From contig NZ_CP072600.1 of assembly GCF_019891175.1 (NCBI RefSeq), positions 3,472,001-3,536,000 on the forward strand: a stretch of 64,000 nt of DNA. The letters run 5' to 3'. Source of the stretch: Leptothermofonsia sichuanensis E412. Its GTDB lineage: Bacteria; Cyanobacteriota; Cyanobacteriia; Leptolyngbyales; Leptolyngbyaceae. The position numbers were made by a program, and so were the translations under genes. The notes under the pieces were generated by a model. The model did not search any database, was not told where the DNA came from, and saw only the letters and a list, made by a program, of their open reading frames with translations. Positions 9,173-17,878 of the stretch are shown in pieces; the stretch's first letter is position 1, and every line of letters begins with the position of its first letter.

Positions 9173-9329
9173 AGGGAGAGTGGAGAATGGCTTGTGGAGA
9201 GTGGAAAATGGAGCATGGAGAGTTGGGAATGGGGAATGGCAAGGGAAGGCGAGTTACCCAGCCCTCCCAGGTTTTCAAAACCTCGGAGGTTTCCCAGGCT
9301 CTACAACTGACAATCAACAACTAACAACC

Positions 9330-11213
9330 ATGAAACTTGGGGCTAATTACCTCGGAAATGAGGTGTGTGCATTTACAGTCTGGGGACCGAATCTGGATTC
9401 TGCAGCGGTGCTGCTGGTTTCCCAGGATCAGCGATTGCTGCCAATGGAGCGGCAGAAAGGGGGCTACTGGCACGTCAGGGCAGACCAGATTCCCCCTGGA
9501 ACCCGCTATTTCTACCAGTTAACCGGGGGAGAAAGTAGACCAGACCCGGCATCCCATTTGCAACCGGAAGGGGTGCATGGGGCTTCAGCAGTGGTGGATC
9601 ATCGCTTTGACTGGACTGACCAGGACTGGCAGGGGGTGCCCCTGGAATCGATGATCATCTATGAATTGCATGTGGGCACCTTCACACCGGAAGGGACCTT
9701 TGATGCCATTATTCCCCGCCTCAAAGAACTGCGAGAACTGGGGATTACGGCGATCGAACTGATGCCGATCGCCCAGTTTCCCGGTAACCATCCCCCCCAG
9801 GAAACCAGTTCCATCAACGACTACCGCAACTGGGGCTACGACGGTGCCTATGTGTATGGGGTGCAAAACTCCTATGGAGGTCCTGACGGGTTGAAACGAC
9901 TGGTCAATGCCTGCCACCAGGAAGGGATTGCCCTGATTCTGGATGTGGTCTACAACCACTTTGGTCCAGAAGGAAACTACATCAGCCAGTATGGACCCTA
10001 CTTCACAACGGTCTACCACACTCCCTGGGGCAGCGCCATTAACTATGATGGTGCCCACAGTCCTGAGGTCCGTCATTTCTTTATTCAAAATGCACTCTAC
10101 TGGCTGCGGGAATACCATATAGATGCCCTCCGTCTGGATGCGATTCAGGCCATTTATGATCTGGGGGCGGTGCATATTCTGGAAGAACTGTCGGAACAGG
10201 TGGCTGCCCTTGCCGCAGAACTGGGGCGCAAGCTGTATCTGATTGCCGAAAGTGACCTGAATAATCCGCGGGTGGTACATCCGGTAGAGATGGGCGGCTA
10301 TGGCATGGATGCCCAGTGGAGCGATGACTTTCACCATGCCCTGCATTCCCTCTTAACGGGCGATCGCAACGGCTACTACGAAGACTTTGGTACCTGTAAA
10401 CATCTGGTAAAAGCTTTCCAGCAAAGCTTTGTCTACGACTGGCAGTACTCCCCCCACCGCCAGCGCTATCACGGCAAATCGCCTGAAAATTGCACTGCTT
10501 CCCAGTTTGTCGTCTGCATTCAGAACCATGACCAGGTTGGTAACCGCATGATGGGGGAACGGCTCTCCCAACTGGTATCGTTTGAAGCACTGAAACTGGC
10601 AGCAGGAACTGTGTTGCTGTCCCCCTATGTACCCCTCCTGTTTATGGGGGAAGAGTACGGCGAAGAGGCTCCCTTCACCTACTTTGTCAGCCACTCTGAC
10701 CCGGAACTGATCAAAGCGGTACGGCAGGGACGCAAGCAGGAATTCGCTGCCTTCCAGGTGGAAGGAGAACCCCTCGATCCGGAGGCTGTGGAAACCTTTC
10801 TGTTGTGCAAGTTGAACTGGGAAAACCGTAAGCAGGGTAAGCATCAAGTTCTGTGGTCGTTCTATCAAACCCTGATCCAGTTTCGTCAGACAATACCCGC
10901 TCTGAAAAAGATGGATTTTCAGAGTATTGCAACGGCCTGTGACGAGTCGCAGCAGGTAATCTGGTGGCATCGATGGAATGCATCCAGTCAGGTCTTGTGT
11001 CTGATGAACTTTCACCAGCAGCAAGTGACTGTTCAACCCAAAATTTCAACTCTCTCCAGCCAGGATGGCACCCCAACCCGGTGGCGCAAAATCCTGGACT
11101 CCTCTGAACCCAAATGGATGGGTCCGGGAGTAACCACACCGGAGGCGATCGCCCTGCAACAACCACTGACTCTCCAGCCCCAAAGCCTTTCAGTCTATGA
11201 GTTACAGCGATAA
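9330..11213 (+). CDS. treZ: malto-oligosyltrehalose trehalohydrolase
   Basis: A 627-residue GH13 enzyme that releases trehalose from maltooligosyl-trehalose, the second step of the TreY/TreZ route. An N-terminal beta domain (FTVWGPNLDSAAVLL) is followed by the barrel: YELHVGTFTPEGTFDAI (diagnostic for TreZ), [16 protein letters not shown], the nucleophile in IDALRLDAIQAI, YLIAESDLN (acid Glu) and CIQNHDQVGNR. The C-terminal LLFMGEEYGE and a beta-sandwich close it. I start at ATG 9330, where family similarity begins; the frame is open further upstream but there it is repeat DNA. No treY is in the window, so the partner must be elsewhere. It lies downstream of glgX, which supplies debranched glucans. 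Confidence 0.92.
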   Translation: MKLGANYLGNEVCAFTVWGPNLDSAAVLLVSQDQRLLPMERQKGGYWHVRADQIPPGTRYFYQLTGGESRPDPASHLQPEGVHGASAVVDHRFDWTDQDWQGVPLESMIIYELHVGTFTPEGTFDAIIPRLKELRELGITAIELMPIAQFPGNHPPQETSSINDYRNWGYDGAYVYGVQNSYGGPDGLKRLVNACHQEGIALILDVVYNHFGPEGNYISQYGPYFTTVYHTPWGSAINYDGAHSPEVRHFFIQNALYWLREYHIDALRLDAIQAIYDLGAVHILEELSEQVAALAAELGRKLYLIAESDLNNPRVVHPVEMGGYGMDAQWSDDFHHALHSLLTGDRNGYYEDFGTCKHLVKAFQQSFVYDWQYSPHRQRYHGKSPENCTASQFVVCIQNHDQVGNRMMGERLSQLVSFEALKLAAGTVLLSPYVPLLFMGEEYGEEAPFTYFVSHSDPELIKAVRQGRKQEFAAFQVEGEPLDPEAVETFLLCKLNWENRKQGKHQVLWSFYQTLIQFRQTIPALKKMDFQSIATACDESQQVIWWHRWNASSQVLCLMNFHQQQVTVQPKISTLSSQDGTPTRWRKILDSSEPKWMGPGVTTPEAIALQQPLTLQPQSLSVYELQR

Positions 11214-11262
11214 CTTTCAGGCATCATTGGGTTTCAGTTGAGAATAAACAATCAGAAAATTT

Positions 11263-11342
11263 GGCGCTGCTGAAACGCGGGATGAATTGAAACAACGTTT
11301 CAAGCATCCAGCACCTTGTTCATCCCCAGATTCAGCAATGCC
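11263..11342. repeat. GGCGCTGCTGAAA palindromic repeat, copy 3
   Basis: An 80-bp copy with arms GGCGCTGCTGAAACGCGGGA and CAGATTCAGCAATGCC, between treZ and hsp20. It is closest to the copy at 9093. Just downstream (about 11376-11404) a small TATAG...CTATAG palindrome is also visible. Confidence 0.75.
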
Positions 11343-11482
11343 GAAAATATAATAGTCACTGGCTGTGGTGTTGGAACTATAGTTCTGTATAGGATCGCTA
11401 TAGGGGTGACTTCAGTTGCACCATTGCCATCCTCAATCCTGGAAAAGAGCCAGCAATCAAAAAGACACCCATCAAAAACCCT

Positions 11483-11917
11483 ATGCGCTACCGTCGATTC
11501 AGTTATCGTTACACAGGTATTTTTGCCGGAATGATGGCTCCTTCCCAGTCCAATGTGGGGGAGGGACAGTTTCAGTCGAGCTTTGCCTATCCCCAATGGC
11601 AACCTGCTGCCGATCTCTATGAAACCCCCACCGCCCTGATTGTGAAAGTTGAAGTCGCCGGCATGGCAGAGGAAGATTTTGAAATTTCCCTCTACGAAAA
11701 TGTCCTGGTGATTCAGGGGGTGCGTCCCTGGGAGAATTTGGAGGGAGAGGGACTATACCACGCGGTTAACATTCACTACGGCGCTTTTCGTCTGGAAGTA
11801 CCTTTACAACAGCCAATTGAGCGCGATCGTCTTCGACGCGCCATCGGCGATCGCATCCAGACCCGTTACGACCGGGGTTTCCTGTACGTCATCCTACCCA
11901 AAACGGAGGTGCCATGA
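11483..11917 (+). CDS. Hsp20/alpha-crystallin small heat-shock protein
   Basis: A 144-residue protein with an alpha-crystallin domain from about residue 40: WQPAADLYETPTALIVKVEV, AGMAEEDFEISLYENVLVIQ and the closing RGFLYVILPK. Such proteins are ATP-independent holdases that form oligomers and keep unfolding proteins soluble. The usual C-terminal IxI anchor is absent; the chain ends PKTEVP. Its stop codon overlaps the lon start by 4 bases (ATGA), so the two are almost certainly translated from one message. This couples a holdase to the protease that removes its clients. Upstream lies a repeat-rich 270-base gap in which I see no clear heat-shock operator. Confidence 0.88.
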   Translation: MRYRRFSYRYTGIFAGMMAPSQSNVGEGQFQSSFAYPQWQPAADLYETPTALIVKVEVAGMAEEDFEISLYENVLVIQGVRPWENLEGEGLYHAVNIHYGAFRLEVPLQQPIERDRLRRAIGDRIQTRYDRGFLYVILPKTEVP

Positions 11918-14394
11918 TGACTAACCCGCCGATCAATGGAAACCAAAATTCTGAAGCGGAGGTGCAAAATACCCCAGAAATTCCGGACACTCTGCCAGTT
12001 CTACCTCTGATCAATACCGTTGTGGTTCCCATGGCCGTGGCTCCCATCGTGGTCGGGCAGGAGCGATCGGTGAAACTTGTAGACGAAGTCATGCGCACCA
12101 ATCGGCTGGTTGGGCTGGTGGCACAGCGTCACCCGGAGGCACGGCCTGCTGGACCAGATGATATCTACCGCGTGGGCACAGCCGCCATTATTCATCGCTT
12201 CCTCCGGCTACCGGATGGCACCCTCCAGCTTGTTGTTCAGGGACTGGAGCGCATTCGGATTCTGGACTTTCTGCAAACCGAACCCTTCCTGGTCGCGCGG
12301 GTCGAAATCGCTCCGGAGCAGGCGACGGCAGGGATGGAACTGGAAGCACGCCGCCGCACATTGGGGGAATTATTCAGCAAGCTGGTACCCCTGACGGAGG
12401 ATATTCCCAATGAATTAGCTGCCGCTGGTGAAAACATCAGTGACCCCCGCATGTTTGCTTATTTAGTCGCGGCGATGACCCCGATGGAAACCCCCGTGCG
12501 GCAGGAAATTCTGGAACTGGATGCGATCGATCACAAACTCCAGCGGCTGATTGAGGTTGTCCAGCAGGAACTGGCCGTGCGAGAATTACAGCAGCAAATT
12601 GCTTCGGACGCTCAGGAAAAAATTTCTAAAACCCAGCGAGAATACATTCTTCGCGAACAATTAAAATCCATTCAGCGGGAACTGGGTGAAGACGACGCAG
12701 AGCAGGCAGAAATTCAAGAGTTACGAACCCAGTTAGAAGCGGCTCAGTTGCCTGAAGAAGCCCGCAAAGAAGCCTTTCGAGAATTGTCCCGCCTGGAACG
12801 GCTGCCAGCTATCTCACCGGAATATGGCATGATTCGCACCTATCTCGACTGGATGGTGAATCTGCCCTGGAATGCTACCACGGGTGAGGCGATCGACCTG
12901 GGGTATGCCCGTCAGGTACTGGATGAGGATCACTACGATCTGGAGAAGATCAAAGACCGGATTCTAGAATATCTCGCGGTTAAAAAACTCAAGAGCGAAC
13001 GCGCCGCTGCTCTGGAAGAGCTATCCTCTGACCAGGAAAATGCCTCAGAAGAGACACCCGCTCCCCAGAAGCCTCCAGAGCCTGTGCTGGAAGAGATTCG
13101 CCGTGAACCAATTTTGTGTTTTGTCGGTCCACCTGGTGTTGGCAAAACTTCCCTGGGACAGTCCATCGCCCGTGCGGTGGGGCGCAAGTTTGTCCGGATC
13201 AGTCTGGGTGGGGTGAGCGATGAAGCCGAGATTCGCGGTCACCGCCGCACCTATATTGGGGCCTTACCGGGTCGCCTGATTCAAGCCCTGCGGCGATCAG
13301 AAACCGCTGATCCCGTCTTTATGCTCGATGAGGTGGATAAACTGGGCCGAAGTTTTCAGGGCGATCCGGCAGCAGCCCTGCTGGAAGTCCTCGACCCTGC
13401 CCAAAACCATACCTTTGTAGACACCTATCTGGGTGTTCCTTTTGATTTATCGAGGGTATTGTTCATCTGTACCGCCAATACAGTCGAAACCATCCCTTCT
13501 CCCTTACTGGATCGGATGGAGATTTTGAGTCTCTCCGGCTATACCGAAATGGAGAAACTGCACATTGCCCGTCGCTATCTGCTGCCCAAACAACTGCGCG
13601 CCAATGGTCTCAAACCAGAGGAACTCTCTATTACGGATGCCGCGCTGCAACGGATTATTCGGGAATATACCCGTGAAGCAGGGGTGCGCAGTTTAGAACG
13701 AGAAATTGGGGCAGTGGTACGTAAAGTGGCTCGCCAGATTGCCGAAGGAAAAGTGGCTGCCACCACCGTTGAAGCGGAACACATTCCAGACTACCTGCGC
13801 CGCCCCCGCTTTCTCGATGAAATGGCAGAACGCATTGATCGCCCCGGCATTGCCACAGGTTTAGCCTGGACTCCTGTGGGAGGAGATGTCTTATTCGTGG
13901 AAGCCACGATGATGTCCGGACGCGCCGAACAGTTAGTGTTAACCGGAATGCTGGGAGACGTGATGCGAGAGTCTGCCCAGGCAGCCCTGTCCTATGTGCG
14001 TTCCAATGCAGAAACATTGGGCATCGATCCTAAAGCCTTTGTGGGCAAGGTGGTGCATGTGCATGTGCCAGCGGGGGCTACCCCCAAAGATGGCCCTTCG
14101 GCTGGGGTGACGATGATGACCGCGATCGCCTCTGTTGCCTCCGGTCGCCTGGTACGCAATGATGTGGCCATGACTGGGGAAATCACGCTGCGCGGTAAAG
14201 TACTGCCCGTAGGCGGGATTCGGGAAAAAGTCTTAGCCGCCTATCGAGCCGCTATTAAGACCGTGATTCTGCCCCAGCGGAATGAATCCGATCTGGAAGA
14301 TGTACCCGAAGAGGTTCGTCATCAACTCCAATTTGTGCCGGTGAGTACAGCGGAGGAGGTTCTCGCAACCGCTCTGACACCGGCCAGTTCTTAA
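11914..14394 (+). CDS. lon: ATP-dependent Lon protease
   Basis: An 826-residue LonA-type protease. Residues about 25-220 form the substrate-binding LAN domain ([18 protein letters not shown]). A coiled coil around residues 220-270 contains [17 protein letters not shown]. The AAA+ module has Walker [10 protein letters not shown] (about residue 405), Walker [11 protein letters not shown] and sensor residues. The C-terminal protease domain holds the Ser-Lys dyad: Ser in [11 protein letters not shown] (about 729) and Lys in [13 protein letters not shown] (about 771). It degrades misfolded and regulatory proteins in the cytosol. An unusual acidic/Pro insertion (about residues 365-390, [20 protein letters not shown]) lies before Walker A. 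From general knowledge, several model cyanobacteria lack Lon, so its presence is worth noting. It overlaps hsp20 by 4 bases. Confidence 0.96.
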   Translation: MMTNPPINGNQNSEAEVQNTPEIPDTLPVLPLINTVVVPMAVAPIVVGQERSVKLVDEVMRTNRLVGLVAQRHPEARPAGPDDIYRVGTAAIIHRFLRLPDGTLQLVVQGLERIRILDFLQTEPFLVARVEIAPEQATAGMELEARRRTLGELFSKLVPLTEDIPNELAAAGENISDPRMFAYLVAAMTPMETPVRQEILELDAIDHKLQRLIEVVQQELAVRELQQQIASDAQEKISKTQREYILREQLKSIQRELGEDDAEQAEIQELRTQLEAAQLPEEARKEAFRELSRLERLPAISPEYGMIRTYLDWMVNLPWNATTGEAIDLGYARQVLDEDHYDLEKIKDRILEYLAVKKLKSERAAALEELSSDQENASEETPAPQKPPEPVLEEIRREPILCFVGPPGVGKTSLGQSIARAVGRKFVRISLGGVSDEAEIRGHRRTYIGALPGRLIQALRRSETADPVFMLDEVDKLGRSFQGDPAAALLEVLDPAQNHTFVDTYLGVPFDLSRVLFICTANTVETIPSPLLDRMEILSLSGYTEMEKLHIARRYLLPKQLRANGLKPEELSITDAALQRIIREYTREAGVRSLEREIGAVVRKVARQIAEGKVAATTVEAEHIPDYLRRPRFLDEMAERIDRPGIATGLAWTPVGGDVLFVEATMMSGRAEQLVLTGMLGDVMRESAQAALSYVRSNAETLGIDPKAFVGKVVHVHVPAGATPKDGPSAGVTMMTAIASVASGRLVRNDVAMTGEITLRGKVLPVGGIREKVLAAYRAAIKTVILPQRNESDLEDVPEEVRHQLQFVPVSTAEEVLATALTPASS

Positions 14395-14507
14395 CGCTGA
14401 ATCCTCCCTTCCCATGACCTCTTTTATTCTGCGGGCATTCCTTACCCTCTTTGTTGTTCTGGATCCAATCGGGTTGGTGCCCATTTTTATCACCCTGGCA
14501 GGTGATA

Positions 14508-15652
14508 CCGATTTAAATTGGATATAGGGCAAATAGAGTAGACTGAGAGGGTAGTTTAGATTCCCTCTGCAATGGCTGGAGTCACCTCGGTTAAAGTCAA
14601 AGAAAGTCTCGATGAGCTAGTCCAACAATTGCAACAAGTGGAAACACCAAAGGACAAGGAACGCCTGCAAGTGCTGTACTGGCTCAAACAGGAAAAGCCA
14701 CCCAGCATTGGTGCGATTGCCAAAGCGATCGGGAAACATCGCAATACAGTAGGGAGATGGTTATTGCAGTATCGGGAAGGTGGGGTGAGTGCCATGCTGG
14801 AACGTAAAGTGTCGTCTGGCGGTGTCCGCAAGATTCCACAATGGGCGGAAGAGGCACTGGCTAAGCGATTAAAGAACTCGGAACATGGATTTGCCAGTTA
14901 TGGAGCTGTGCAACAGTGGTTAGCGGAGGAGTTGGGTGTCGAAGCGGAGTATCATGCGGTATACCAAATGACGCGCTATCGCCTCCAAGCGAAGCTGAAA
15001 GTGGCTCGTCCGCAAAATATCAAGCAGGATTGTGAACGGCGCGAATCATTTAAAAAAACCTTGCAGATGACCTGGAGTTGTTGAGCCAGTATGCTCGGCA
15101 AGTCATCCAGGAGGAGCGTCCTATCCGTTATTTTGCTCAGGATGAAAGTCGCTTTGGACTCAAAACCCTGATTGGGCGCTTGATTACTGCTTGTGGTATC
15201 AAACCGATTGGGCAATGGCTATGGTTGTTCAAAGCGTTTTGGCTCTATGGGGCCGTCGAACCAGCAACCGGAGAGTCGTTTTTCTTGCAATTCTCCCATG
15301 TGGATACTGCTTGCTATCAAGCGTTCCTCGAGGAGTTCTCCAAAGCCTACCCCGATAGTCTCAACATTCTACAAGTGGATAACGGGCGTTTTCACAGCAG
15401 TAAAGATTTAGTGGTGCCAGAGAATGTGATTTTATTGTTTCAACCTGCTTACTGCCCAGAGTTAAATCCGATTGAAAGGTTGTGGGAATACCTCAAGGCA
15501 GATTTGAAGTGGGCTTCGTTCAAAACGCTAGAGCAACTCCAAGCGAAGGTCGATCAACTCCTGGCTCAATTGACTCCAGAAGTTATTGCTTCGATCACAG
15601 GATATTCCTTCATCCTGAATGCCCTATCTGCCCTGAACCCCATTTAAATTGG
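14508..15652 (+). mobile_element. IS630/Tc1-mariner-type insertion sequence, copy 1
   Basis: A 1145-bp element flanked by TA on both sides (14506-14507 and 15653-15654), the duplication expected of IS630/Tc1 elements. The terminal repeats are CCGATTTAAATTGG at the left and, inverted, CCAATTTAAATGG at the right. An apparently identical copy lies at 43971-45115, so transposition was recent. It interrupts the marC gene. Confidence 0.93.
14572..15647 (+). CDS. IS630-family transposase, two frames joined by -1 slippage
   Basis: Frame 1 (14572-15084, 170 codons) carries the N-terminal helix-turn-helix: SIGAIAKAIGKHRNTVGRWL, then a second DNA-binding part. Frame 2 continues from upstream of its apparent TTG at 15078 to 15647 and carries the DDE catalytic core: first Asp in YFAQDESRFG, second in LNILQVDNGRFH, Glu in LNPIERLWEYLK. 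A run of seven A (15052-15058) lies where the frames can be joined. A -1 slip there gives KKNLADDLELLSQYARQV, continuous with the core. Programmed frameshifting is common in this family. The identical second copy shows that the two-frame layout is a property of the element, not decay. Confidence 0.88.
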
Positions 15653-16201
15653 TATGAGTATCCCCCTAAAGTGCAAATACGCATCATTCGTCAGGCCATT
15701 TTGGTTGCAGGGGGAATTCTGTTTATCTTTGCTCTATTTGGTAACCAGGTGTTGCGCTATCTGGGAATCAGTATCGAAGCCTTTCAGGTGGCTGCTGGAA
15801 TTTTGTTACTGAAAATTGCAGTGGATATGGTGTTTGCCCAGCATCAGCGAGAAACAAAAGCAGAAGAATCAGAAGCCCAAACTCGAACAGACATCAGTGT
15901 GTTTCCCCTGGGGACTCCGTTGATAGCTGGACCTGGTGCGTTAGCCAGTATTCTGGTCTTGCAGGGAGAGGCAGGCATCTATTCTTTCGGTACGGCGATC
16001 GTTTTAGGTATTACGATGGTGGTGCTGTTGCTGCTCTATACTTCCCTGGCGATCGCCCAAACCCTGACCCGGTGGCTCGGACAGACAGGCATTAATGTGA
16101 TTTCCAGAATATTGGGAATACTACTCGCGGCGCTGGCAGTAGAGTATGTCTCCCATGGGATCCTGGCTCTCATCAAAAAAACATTGCTCTGAGTAGGCTG
16201 A

Positions 16202-16251
16202 ACCACAGAGACACAGAGAACACAGAGTCAGTCCTTTGTGCGCTTTGTGGT
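16202..16251. repeat. CCACAGAG/CTTTGTGG hairpin repeat
   Basis: ACCACAGAGACACAGAGAAC is mirrored by CCTTTGTGCGCTTTGTGGT. Same family as the copies at 6704 and 42406. Confidence 0.6.
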
Positions 16252-16323
16252 GGAAAGAAGAAAAGATTGCCCTACCCCTGGCTACACTAAAACCAGACCA
16301 GCATCCCCATCTTCCCCTTCCCC

Positions 16324-16848
16324 ATGTCCCTCTCCAGGTTCACTTTCCCTGTTCCCCAAACCGACCCGCCGCGATCGCCCCGGGAAACCCTGCCCACCAT
16401 GTATGATCTGCCCGGTGAGGATCCAGAGGAACCAGGATTGCCCGATGAATTCCATGCTTTGCAGCCTCAGTTACTCAGTGCCACCCTGCGCCTGAGTCGC
16501 TATCCCGCTGACCAGATCTTCACCGGCACCGATCTGAACCTCTATTACGACATTCGTCATCCCCTCTGGCACAAGCGCCCGGACTGGTTTCTAGTGTTAG
16601 GTGTGCCACGGCTGTATGAAGGGACAGACCTGCGGTTGAGTTACGTCCTCTGGCAGGAGGGGGTCAGTCCTTTTGTGGTGGTGGAACTGCTGTCTCCAGG
16701 GACGGAACAGGAAGACCTGGGAGAAACGGAACCTCAGCCCAATGCCCCCCCGTCGAAGTGGACAGTCTATGAGCAAATTCTGCGGATTCCCTACTATGTG
16801 GTGTTTGACCGCTACCGCGATCGCCTGCGCAATAACACGCTCAAGTAA
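16324..16848 (+). pseudogene. Uma2-family endonuclease, C-terminally truncated
   Basis: A PD-(D/E)xK-type Uma2 (DUF820) protein. Visible are LNLYYDIRHPLWHKRPDWFLV (active-site Asp in KRPDW), then VVVELLSPGTEQED (the ExK-type Glu region) and IPYYVVFDRYRDRLR. The family normally continues for some 40 more residues with a strand-rich C-terminus. Here it stops after RNNTLK, just before the MITE at 16883, so the end is probably lost. Function of the family is unproved; it is very abundant in cyanobacteria. A start at MYDLPGED (16399) is also possible. Confidence 0.75.
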
Positions 16849-16882
16849 CTCAGCCATCGCTACCCCAGTCAGATAAAAGCCC

Positions 16883-16991
16883 CTAGTGGTCTGTCAAATT
16901 AAATTTGACAGGTAACTGAATACTGAAAGGCTGATTGAAGTTAAATTTTGAGGGTCTGCGACCCGTCAAAATTTTCCTGACGGAACACTAG
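16883..16991. repeat. 109-bp MITE with IS630-like ends
   Basis: The left end CTAGTGGTCTGTCA and the inverted right end CTAGTGTTCCGTCA match at 12 of 14 positions. Both resemble the ends of the IS630-like element at 21729-22942 (CTAGTAGTCTGTCAA). It has no coding capacity; inside are AAATTTGACAGG and a GGGTCTGCGACCC hairpin. It looks like a non-autonomous derivative of that transposon group. Confidence 0.7.
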
Positions 16992-17057
16992 TCCATTATC
17001 CCTGCTTTCAGGCAGATTGAGCAGGCACCCTACCCGTGCCTGTACGTCTATAATCTG

Positions 17058-17117
17058 ACGGACTTGGAAAAGCAAATGGTTTCGCGGGCCAGTTGCTTAA
17101 TCCGCGTTCGCAACGTA
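17058..17117 (-). mobile_element. remnant of an IS1-family transposase gene
   Basis: About 60 bases (ACGGACTTGGAAAAGCAAAT onward) match, with roughly one mismatch per five bases, the segment near 19295-19350 in the intact IS1-family copies. No other part of the element is recognisable here. The 16849-17356 gap otherwise holds the MITE, the repeat at 17246 and a GATCCCCAAC/GGGGATT hairpin (about 17135-17165). Confidence 0.6.
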
Positions 17118-17245
17118 TCGCAGAAGGCTCTTCAGATCCCCAACTTTTTCACAGAGCTGGGGATTTTGCTGTAAGGAATGGGTGATCTTTCTATCCGTGC
17201 ATAAAACTCGGTAGTTGAACCAATTACTGAATAAGCATCAAACAA

Positions 17246-17326
17246 GGTGCTGCTGAATAGCAGTATGAATTGGAACGAAGTTTCAATTCATACACGCTCT
17301 AATTCATACCCAGATTCAGCAATGCC
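17246..17326. repeat. GGTGCTGCTGAAT palindromic repeat, copy 4
   Basis: An 81-bp copy with arms GGTGCTGCTGAATAGCAGTA and CCAGATTCAGCAATGCC. It is nearly identical to 8996-9076 and lies just upstream of the EACC1 gene, so it may influence that transcript. Confidence 0.75.
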
Positions 17327-17356
17327 TCAAACAAAACTTGCCTTTGGAGGCTCACA

Positions 17357-17788
17357 ATGAATTCGCATTCTACCAACCTGACCATCCATTTAGTTGATGC
17401 CAGCATGACGGATGAAGAGCGCAATGACGCGACTGGTCGCCTGCTCAAGCACTTAAAGACAATGGAGGAGGTTAATTCTGTTCGTCGGATTGAGAATCCA
17501 GATCCAGATCCTCTACAAAAAGCGGGGATTGCAGGCACTTTAATTGGGCTGCTGATGGCAGAAGTGCCGATTGGAAACGTACTGAAGGTACTTGGGTTCA
17601 TTGGCGATCGCTGGGGCAATAAACCGATTGAATTGGAGCTTGAAATCAACGGACGAAAGCTCAAAATTAAAGCCAGTAGCCGGGAAGAATTTAATGTTGC
17701 CTTCAAATCTGCTCAGGACTTTGTTGCGGCGCAACAATCCATTCAGCCCGTCACTGAATCAACCCAGACAGGACCATTATTGCAATAA
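17357..17788 (+). CDS. EACC1-like effector-associated component
   Basis: A 143-residue cytosolic protein. The pattern resembles the effector-associated constant component (EACC1) described by Aravind and colleagues in bacterial NTP-dependent conflict systems: a first strand LTIHLVDA, a charged helix, VNSVRRIENPDPDPLQKAG, a hydrophobic helix (GTLIGLLMAEVPIG), then LELEINGRKLKIKASSREEF. Such proteins normally sit beside a caspase- or trypsin-like effector, and here a caspase-like gene follows after 81 bases on the same strand. By analogy it would be the coupling or scaffold partner of that protease. Assignment rests on pattern and context, not on a search. GGAGG is 9 bases upstream of the ATG. 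Confidence 0.6.
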   Translation: MNSHSTNLTIHLVDASMTDEERNDATGRLLKHLKTMEEVNSVRRIENPDPDPLQKAGIAGTLIGLLMAEVPIGNVLKVLGFIGDRWGNKPIELELEINGRKLKIKASSREEFNVAFKSAQDFVAAQQSIQPVTESTQTGPLLQ

Positions 17789-17796
17789 ACCTGTTT

Positions 17797-17829
17797 CAGA
17801 ATCCCAATAATTTAGAAATTGGGATTCTG
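17797..17829. terminator. 12-bp perfect hairpin between EACC1 and caspase genes
   Basis: CAGAATCCCAAT (17797-17808) pairs exactly with ATTGGGATTCTG (17818-17829) across a 9-base loop. There is no T-run after it, so it may be a processing or attenuation site that sets the ratio of the two products rather than a full terminator. Confidence 0.45.
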
Positions 17830-17878
17830 GATTGTCCTTAATCTTTCCAGTTAATTCCATTCACACAGGATGCCCCCC

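Larger units (their letters stand above)
14414..16192 (+). pseudogene. MarC/YhgN-family membrane protein, split by an IS630-family element
   Basis: The N-terminal piece (14414-14507) reads MTSFILRAFLTLFVVLDPIG and LVPIFITLAGD, the first helix of a MarC-family inner-membrane protein of uncertain function. The remainder resumes after the insertion (from 15656: YPPKVQIRIIRQAILVAGG) with VFPLGTPLIAGPGALASI and the last helices, ending at 16192. Removing the 1145-bp element and one TA copy does not restore the frame: the halves are one base out of register. A further indel near the junction must therefore exist, and the gene looks inactivated. It begins 19 bases after the lon stop. Confidence 0.85.

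Noticed and set aside
9585-11036. Long minus-strand frames opposite treZ
   Set aside because: Shadows of the treZ coding sequence; no family-like motif and no start context.
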